Shown: positions 50,052 through 55,109 of the stretch, in pieces
Layout: every line of letters starts with the position of its first letter
Position numbering within the stretch: position 1 is the stretch's first letter
DNA from: CAZCEC01 sp964497615
Lineage (GTDB): Bacteria; Chloroflexota; Anaerolineae; Anaerolineales; UBA6663
Direction: 5' to 3'
Length of the DNA stretch: 55,109 bases
Assembly (NCBI GenBank): GCA_964497615.1
Contig: CAZCEC010000041.1
Coordinates: 1-55,109 of the forward strand
Notes under the pieces: generated by a model
Seen by the model: only the letters and a program-made list of their open reading frames with translations
What the model was told of the DNA's origin: nothing
Databases searched by the model: none
Program-made: the position numbers and the translations under genes

Positions 50052-52007
50052 CTACTTGGCGATGAGCGGCAGGAAGAGCGGATAGGTGCCGCAGGCCATC
50101 ACGGTCACGTCGTCAATCGCCAACCCGCCCAGTTGGACGGTGGTATCGGACTGGAGATTGAACTTGAACTCGATTTCCTGGCCCAGGAAGTCGTTCAGGC
50201 TGGCGGTGTGAATGCCCCACCCGGCACTCTCCTGGATGGTGTTGGCAGGGTTGCCCACCTGCACGTTCATCGTCGCATCCAGCCATTCCCACAACCGCTG
50301 CGTGTTGGCTTGCCCATCCTGCACCTCCACATAGGCGTTGTCAAAGGTGGCACTCTCCAACTGGTAGCGCTGCGCCCAGGTGATCCACGCATGGTGGACG
50401 TAGCCGGCCAGCGAGATCGGCGGGGAAGATAGGGTCTGGTTGCTGTTGGCATTGTAGGTATTGTCGAGGTCGGTGGCCCAGCAGTTGGAGCCGCTGAGGC
50501 ATCTATCCAGCGGCACGAAGGTGGGTGTGCCCAACTCCCACTCGTCGTCGGCGCCGCTGTGGGTGAAGCCGGCCGCGCCGGCCTCGAAGTCGGTGGAGAA
50601 CACGGTGGTTTCGAAGGAGCCGGCCGGGCAGACGGGCGGGTCCGGCGGCTTGCAGGCGGTGAGGCTCCAGCTCTGGAGCTGGCCGCCGTCGCCCGTTGCG
50701 TCGTCGTGCAGCACCAGCGACCACTGACCAAAAGCCTGCTCGCCGTCGAACCAACTCAGCCGGTGGGCCAACTCGGGCTGCAAGACCATGCCGGCGAGGA
50801 TAACGTAGAGGCCAATCCGAAAACCGGCCTCGTCGTCCAGCCGGATGTTCATGGTAGTGTTCTGCCCGGAAACGGCGGACCCCACGTCTGTGAACAACCC
50901 GTTGGTGTTGCCCGCTGGTGAGACGAGGACCGCATCAATATCGCTCATGAACGTGTGGGTCAGCGCCAGGGACACGTCGAGATCGGCGATGAGGAAGCGG
51001 TCGGGGATGGTGAGGGTGGAGGTGATGACGTTGGGGCCGGGGCCGATGATCTTGGGCACGTCGGTGCTGGTGTAGGTGGCGCAGTTGCCGCCATCGTCGC
51101 TGGGCGGGTGCACGCTGACGCTCAGGTGATAGGCGCCGGCGCCCGCACCGTTGGTGTCCACGAAGATGTAGTAGGTGCCGGCGTCTTTGACGGTCAGGAA
51201 GAATGCCTCCGACGAGGGCGGGCTGCTGCCGGCATCGTCGACGACAAGGATGTTGCTGGAAAAAACCCCTATGCCCAACCGGCCGCCGGCCCACTCGACC
51301 TCCGCCCGGGCGGGGTTTAGGTCGAGGCTGGCGAAGAGGGTGTCGCCGGCCTGGAGCGCGATGGCATAGAAGTCGTCGTCGGTCGTGGCGGAAAGGACGC
51401 CGCTGATCCAGCCTGAGTTGGGCAGAGGCTGGGCAGTGCCGGGGATGTTATTGGGCTCGACCTCGGCCGTGGGCGATCCGCTCTGAACCCGCACGTGCAG
51501 GTGATAGGGTCGCAGGGTGCTGTTGTCGCCGCTCTCCGAGACGCGCAAGAAGTAGGTGCCTGTCGCGGGCAGCACCGTCCCGGCGATGGACGAGGCGGAG
51601 GCGCCCAGGGTGCCGTCATTGTCATCGGTTTCCAGCACGGTTGTGCCATTGGTGTTGTACAGCGTGAGGACCGAGTCGCCGCCGGCACTCGCGTCGAAGC
51701 CCGTCATCACGGCGGCGTACAGCCGGTCGCCGGCGCTGGCGCTGAAGCTGAAGTAGTCCACGTCTGTCGCCGGGTAGATGTTGCCCAGCAGCACCAGGTC
51801 GGTGGAGGGTAGGCTGGTGGCGGTGGTGTAGGCGTTGTTCGCTTCGATTTCTGTCGCAAAGTCCTGGCCCTGAGGGGCGAGGGGCAGGGCGGGCGGGGGG
51901 GCCAACGCGGGGAGTGGGGCGGCGGGCTGAGCCGCGGCGGGCGGCTGGACGGTGAAACCGGAGGCAGTTACGCAAAATACGGAGGCAAGCAGTATCCGTC
52001 GCATCAT
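50052..52007 (-). CDS. Secreted protein with two PPC domains, a P-domain and an FLPLI-type C-terminus
   Basis: A protein of 651 residues. Signal peptide about 1-27 ('RRILLASVFCVTASGF'), then a Pro/Ala-rich linker. PPC domain 1 (about 55-175: 'DVDYFSFSASAGDRLYAAV'), PPC domain 2 (about 183-300: 'EVEPNNIPGTAQPLPNSG'), and a P/proprotein-convertase domain (about 315-455: 'LTHTFMSDIDAVLVSP', 'WSLVLHDDATGDGGQLQSW') follow. A jelly-roll module comes last (about 470-635: 'DFEAGAAGFTHSGADDEWELGTP'). No protease catalytic domain is present, although these modules usually decorate proteases. The last residues, YPLFLPLIAK, resemble the short hydrophobic LPL tails seen on many Chloroflexota exported proteins. 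Its promoter at 52071-52099 is good. Confidence 0.87.
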   Translation of the reverse strand: MMRRILLASVFCVTASGFTVQPPAAAQPAAPLPALAPPPALPLAPQGQDFATEIEANNAYTTATSLPSTDLVLLGNIYPATDVDYFSFSASAGDRLYAAVMTGFDASAGGDSVLTLYNTNGTTVLETDDNDGTLGASASSIAGTVLPATGTYFLRVSESGDNSTLRPYHLHVRVQSGSPTAEVEPNNIPGTAQPLPNSGWISGVLSATTDDDFYAIALQAGDTLFASLDLNPARAEVEWAGGRLGIGVFSSNILVVDDAGSSPPSSEAFFLTVKDAGTYYIFVDTNGAGAGAYHLSVSVHPPSDDGGNCATYTSTDVPKIIGPGPNVITSTLTIPDRFLIADLDVSLALTHTFMSDIDAVLVSPAGNTNGLFTDVGSAVSGQNTTMNIRLDDEAGFRIGLYVILAGMVLQPELAHRLSWFDGEQAFGQWSLVLHDDATGDGGQLQSWSLTACKPPDPPVCPAGSFETTVFSTDFEAGAAGFTHSGADDEWELGTPTFVPLDRCLSGSNCWATDLDNTYNANSNQTLSSPPISLAGYVHHAWITWAQRYQLESATFDNAYVEVQDGQANTQRLWEWLDATMNVQVGNPANTIQESAGWGIHTASLNDFLGQEIEFKFNLQSDTTVQLGGLAIDDVTVMACGTYPLFLPLIAK

Positions 52008-52070
52008 CGTTCGGTCTCCTGATTGGGTTGGCGGCCTGGCGCGGCGGAAGGCGCCTCTCGCGAGGAGTGC

Positions 52071-52099
52071 AAGATAGCATGTAACTCCCGGCGAGACAA
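52071..52099 (-). promoter_or_regulatory. Promoter of the secreted PPC/P-domain protein gene
   Basis: The minus strand reads TTGTCT (52099-52094), a 17-bp spacer and TATCTT (52076-52071). TATCTT is the same -10 as in the shared MalT-like module, but here with a proper -35. The leader would be about 57 bases. Confidence 0.55.
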
Positions 52100-52112
52100 A
52101 TGCTTGGCGAGA

Positions 52113-53408
52113 CTACCGCCCTGGGCTGGCGGCAGGTTCCGGCGGCGGCTGCGGGCTAGCCGGCGGGGCGGCCTTCAGCCACAGCGAGACATGCGCCGGC
52201 TGCAGGGTGTCGCCAATGACGGTAATCAGCTTATGCGTGAGCTGGTGCGCATCCACCTCATCGGCGACCGAGGCATTGAAGGCTGCCAGCGCGCGGCTGG
52301 CGTCATACTTGCGGCGATAGAAGCGCCGGTCAATGACGTGTTGGACGGCGCCGCGCAGCGGGCTGAACAGGGCGGCGACGCCCAGGGTAGACAGCACGGT
52401 CAGGAGCGGCGACTGCTGCCGGCCCGTCACGAGCGTGAAGAGCGGCTGCAGGACGACAATGGCGCCGAAGTAGATCGCTGCCAACAAAGTGGTGAGAACA
52501 CTGTAGATGAGCGTGCGGCGGATGATCAGATCAATATCCCACAGGCGGTAGCGCAGTACCGCAAAGCCGATGATGAGCGGGATGAGGGCGAAGGCCAGGC
52601 GGGTGAGCAGGGGCACCCAGACTAAGCCGTACAGCAGATAGGGCCAGCCCGGCTCGCGCACGCCGGGGAGCATGAAGAAGGGCGCGACCGCCGCGGCATA
52701 AGCGCCGAATGCGGCGCCAAACCCGAAGGCAAAGACCTTGGCTTGCTGCCGCTGGAGCGAGGTGGAGACCAGCCGGTAGCGGTAGACTTGCGCGTAGATG
52801 CCAGCGCCCCAACCCGCCAGCGCGGCGACGACCCCGACCGGGGTGAGAGCGCCAGTGGTGTCGAGCAGCACCCAGGGCGAACGGGGCGCCACCAGCCAGT
52901 AGACCATCCACAGCCCCCACAGCCAGGCCAGCGGCCGCACCCAGCCGGGCACAAGCTGGCCGTTGGGGAAGACATAGAACAGCCCTAGCAGCACCGATAG
53001 GCCGAGCGCGCGGGTGAGGTTAACCGCCGGCTGCCAGGGCGCGCCAAAGTCGGTGATGCCGCCGAGATAGGGCATGGCGCTGCCGATGATGACCAGCAAG
53101 AGGGAGATGCGGGCCGCCACCCCTCGGTCTGGGCTGCGCTGGAAGATGATGGCAGCGACAGCAAGGTAGATAAGCAGCGGGCTGAGCGTCCAGGCGGCCA
53201 CATACACCGCATACGCGTCGACTGAAAGGCCCCACTGCTGCAGCACCTGCGCCTCGGCGGGCGAGAGCTGGCTGAAGGTGCGCTCGGAAGGCGCTGCGAC
53301 CGTGCGGGCTTCGCGGAGGAGGACGGGCAGGGTGGCCACGGCCAGGCTCAGCGCCAGGACCACGGCGGCCAGCCAGACCAGGCGGATGGTCACAAACTTG
53401 GGCGGCAT
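52113..53408 (-). CDS. Multi-helix membrane protein resembling a sensor N-terminus without a kinase
   Basis: A protein of 431 residues from ATG 53408. One N-terminal helix and an extracytoplasmic segment (about 30-70) precede about nine helices (75-340), ending 'YRLWDIDLIIRRTLIYSVLTTLLAAIYFG' in parts. A short cytoplasmic part follows: 'HVIDRRFYRRKYDASRAL', 'AFNASVADEVDAHQLTHKL' and 'LQPAHVSLWLK'. The same RRFYRRKYDA coupling segment precedes histidine-kinase or GAF domains in many Chloroflexota sensor proteins, but here the protein ends in a Pro-rich tail. It may be a naturally kinase-less receptor. Signal and partner are unknown. Confidence 0.75.
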   Translation of the reverse strand: MPPKFVTIRLVWLAAVVLALSLAVATLPVLLREARTVAAPSERTFSQLSPAEAQVLQQWGLSVDAYAVYVAAWTLSPLLIYLAVAAIIFQRSPDRGVAARISLLLVIIGSAMPYLGGITDFGAPWQPAVNLTRALGLSVLLGLFYVFPNGQLVPGWVRPLAWLWGLWMVYWLVAPRSPWVLLDTTGALTPVGVVAALAGWGAGIYAQVYRYRLVSTSLQRQQAKVFAFGFGAAFGAYAAAVAPFFMLPGVREPGWPYLLYGLVWVPLLTRLAFALIPLIIGFAVLRYRLWDIDLIIRRTLIYSVLTTLLAAIYFGAIVVLQPLFTLVTGRQQSPLLTVLSTLGVAALFSPLRGAVQHVIDRRFYRRKYDASRALAAFNASVADEVDAHQLTHKLITVIGDTLQPAHVSLWLKAAPPASPQPPPEPAASPGR

Positions 53409-53491
53409 GGTGTTCTGCCGCCAGTATACCCGGCCGCCGGGCCGCTCACCAGCGCGGCGGCCATGGGCCGCGGCTTTGCCAAACCGGACAA

Positions 53492-53519
53492 TTGACACAT
53501 TTTTTTGCGTGAATACACT
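53492..53519 (+). promoter_or_regulatory. Near-consensus promoter for the IQM-like gene
   Basis: TTGACA (53492-53497), a 16-bp spacer containing a T7 run, and TACACT (53514-53519). It is the best vegetative-type promoter in the window, about 50 bp before the ATG at 53570. Confidence 0.65.
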
Positions 53520-53569
53520 TGACGCTCAGCGGTTCCCTCAACGTCTGAGCCGGCGGCCGGGAGGCTGAC

Positions 53570-55109
53570 ATGGGCAAGGCAATGCACAAGAGCAAGGTCA
53601 TCTGGGGCGAGAGGCGCTCGGTGACCCTGGCGAGCTTTAGCGAAGTGCATTTCAAGCAGGTCTTCCAGCTCATCCGCGAAAATATCGGGCCGAATGAGTA
53701 CGTGAATGAGGCCGGCATCCGCCGCGCCATCATGCTGGCCAAGCAGAACCCCAAGCTGAAGAACGGCTACGTCAAGCTGGGGCTGATTGGCAGCGACCTG
53801 GTGATCCGCGCCAAGGAGAAGAAGTTTCTGGGCGACATCGAGATTGACGCGGTGGCCGTCAAGAGCTACCCGACGAAGGTCAACAAGTACGAGCCCATCA
53901 AGCGGGAGCTTGAGCGGCAGCAAATGCAGAAGGATCTGGATGACCTAGAGAAGCGGAAGAAGGGCCGCGAGCAGTTGAAGACCGCCCGACAAGGCAGCGG
54001 CGTGACCCCGGTGAGCCAGCTCACAACCAGCGGGTCGCGCGTGAAGCCACCGCTGCCCACAGGGCCGAAGCCGGTGCTCAAGCCGCGCCCCGAGCTCACG
54101 CGCCAGTCCTCCAAGGGGAAGGAAGAAGAGCAGCCCCCGCTGCGCCCCCAACTCACGCGCCAACCTTCTAAGGGGAAGGAGGAGGCGCAGGTTAAGCCAC
54201 CCAGCGGGCCGAAGAAGGAAGAGATCGAGCAGCAGGAGCGCGAGGTCGAGGAAACGCGGCTGGAGCTGGAGCGGCTGGGGAAGGAAGCGGAAGAGCTGCG
54301 CAAGTCGCGCCTGCGGAATGTGATGAACCGCACCGATGACGAGGGGGTGAGCCTGCGCGACCGGCTGCTGCGCGCGGCCAAGAAGGCGCAGATGCTGGGC
54401 ATTGGCGACTACGCCCAGCAGAAGCTCAAGGCCCAGGGGCTGACGCCCATGCAGGTGGACTATCACGGCGAGGTGCTGGACCACCAGAAGAACCGCTACG
54501 GGCGCTACCTCAAGCCGCTGTGGGACATTTTCCAGAAGGCTGACCCGAAGATGAGCTTTAGCCGCTGGCTGGACGCGGTGGAGGCCGACATGCGCGGCGT
54601 GGCTGGGGTGGACGAGGCCCGGCACCTGACCAGCCGCGAGATCGGCGTTGAAGGCGGCCGGGTGGTCCAATCGGGCGGGACGGCCGGGGGCTTGATGATT
54701 TACCTGGACGACGAGACCCGCAAGCCGTATGCGGCGACGGTGAGCAAGGGCAACGTCACCGGCGGGCAGTTGGACGGCAGTGGGCAAATCCTCTTCGTTA
54801 TCGGCCCCGACAATAAGGTGTACATCGGCCGCAAGGGCCGGGCCAGCGCCGGTGTGAGGGGTGCGTTCAATCACTCCTCCTTCTTTTCCGGCGGTCCGGT
54901 GCGCAGCGCCGGCTCGCTGAAGATGAGCGGCAGCCGGATCACGGAAGTGAGCGACGAGAGCGGCCACTATGCGCCGACGACCACGATGGTGCAGACGGCA
55001 GTGCGCAAGTTCGCGGGCGGCGACAAAGGCTGGCTGGCGAATGTCACCGTGAAGGTCGGCGGCCTGACCCAAAGCGGCACAGACTTCATGGAGGCCGAGG
55101 CCAAGACCC
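53570..55109 (+). CDS. Large lysine-rich protein with an IQM-like domain, runs off the window
   Basis: The frame is open from ATG 53570 (GGGAGG five bases upstream) to the window edge: 513 residues, no stop. Residues 1-110 are a compact alpha/beta region ('MGKAMHKSKVIWGERRSV', 'RRAIMLAKQNPKLKNGYVK'). About 110-245 is Lys/Glu/Pro-rich, with a 16-residue element repeated (RPELTRQSSKGKEEEQ and RPQLTRQPSKGKEEAQ, period 19 residues) and coiled-coil segments. About 300-470 reads 'MIYLDDETRKPYAATVSKG', 'ILFVIGPDNKVYIGRKG', 'FNHSSFFSGG' (434-442) and 'SGHYAPT' (464-470). The HSSF..GG ... SGHY.PT pattern is that of plant and fungal IQM-type proteins, and of some bacterial effector or toxin-like proteins. 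Composition is unusually Lys-rich for this Arg-rich genome. Function is unknown. Confidence 0.8.
   Translation, partial: MGKAMHKSKVIWGERRSVTLASFSEVHFKQVFQLIRENIGPNEYVNEAGIRRAIMLAKQNPKLKNGYVKLGLIGSDLVIRAKEKKFLGDIEIDAVAVKSYPTKVNKYEPIKRELERQQMQKDLDDLEKRKKGREQLKTARQGSGVTPVSQLTTSGSRVKPPLPTGPKPVLKPRPELTRQSSKGKEEEQPPLRPQLTRQPSKGKEEAQVKPPSGPKKEEIEQQEREVEETRLELERLGKEAEELRKSRLRNVMNRTDDEGVSLRDRLLRAAKKAQMLGIGDYAQQKLKAQGLTPMQVDYHGEVLDHQKNRYGRYLKPLWDIFQKADPKMSFSRWLDAVEADMRGVAGVDEARHLTSREIGVEGGRVVQSGGTAGGLMIYLDDETRKPYAATVSKGNVTGGQLDGSGQILFVIGPDNKVYIGRKGRASAGVRGAFNHSSFFSGGPVRSAGSLKMSGSRITEVSDESGHYAPTTTMVQTAVRKFAGGDKGWLANVTVKVGGLTQSGTDFMEAEAKT
54086..54190 (+). repeat. Two copies of a 48-bp coding repeat, period 57 bp
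   Basis: Copies at 54086-54133 and 54143-54190 encode RPELTRQSSKGKEEEQ and RPQLTRQPSKGKEEAQ. They sit in the linker of the IQM-like protein. Synonymous differences are several, so the duplication is not recent. Confidence 0.8.

Noticed and set aside
54086..54190. Tandem repeat considered as a CRISPR-like array
   Set aside because: There are only two copies, 48 bp long with 9-bp gaps, fully coding and in frame; no CRISPR array is present in the window.

Overview
The window is about 55 kb of GC-rich bacterial DNA. It most likely comes from an uncultured Chloroflexota member (Anaerolineae-like). The basis is indirect: several large MalT-like and NB-ARC/TPR STAND regulators, a Thermus-type A/V-ATPase operon, a secreted PPC/P-domain protein ending in an FLPLI-type tail, and many short Chloroflexota-style membrane proteins. 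No rRNA, complete tRNA or CRISPR array is present.

Layout. (1) 1-7.3 kb is a damaged region. A hydantoinase/oxoprolinase cluster (hyuB end, threonine-aldolase-like pseudogene, hyuA) has an IS701-family element in the aldolase gene, with perfect 11-bp ends and a CTAA duplication. An IS3-family element sits in a probable SGNH-hydrolase gene that overlapped the hyuA stop. Beyond it lie the 3' half of a tRNA-Lys gene (probable attachment-site scar) and a fragment of a copper P-type ATPase. (2) 7.3-13.3 kb, minus strand: a tripartite MacAB/Lol-like exporter with two ATPases, one carrying an AbrB-like C-terminal domain. (3) 13.5-24.3 kb, minus strand: small membrane proteins, an oxidoreductase operon and two paralogous MalT-like regulators. 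Three promoters here share one module with identical spacing: a TATC(T/C)T -10 box preceded by three GGTGA/TCACC half-sites in place of a -35. A fourth promoter has a looser version. (4) 24.4-36.2 kb: a radical SAM-SPASM protein, two cupins, two STAND regulators (one frameshifted), a CSC-motif P1B ATPase with a coupled mini-ORF, an OsmC-like protein and a CPBP protease. (5) 36.5-47.6 kb, minus strand: a complete A/V-type ATPase operon in the order H-I-K-E-C-F-A-B-D followed by a Lon-family protease. (6) 47.9-55.1 kb: a solitary HypA, an AsnC-type ligand domain, an MFS transporter, a secreted PPC/P-domain protein, a kinase-less sensor-like membrane protein, and, divergently behind a near-consensus promoter, a large lysine-rich protein whose C-terminal part resembles the plant/fungal IQM-type domain and runs off the window.

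How it may fit together. The best candidate for an undescribed system is region 3: two MalT-like STAND activators, each with a promoter geometry implying a leaderless mRNA, interleaved with operons that share a three-half-site promoter resembling E. coli MalT boxes. Several genes carry single frameshifts in GC-rich runs. Some may be assembly errors rather than real inactivation.
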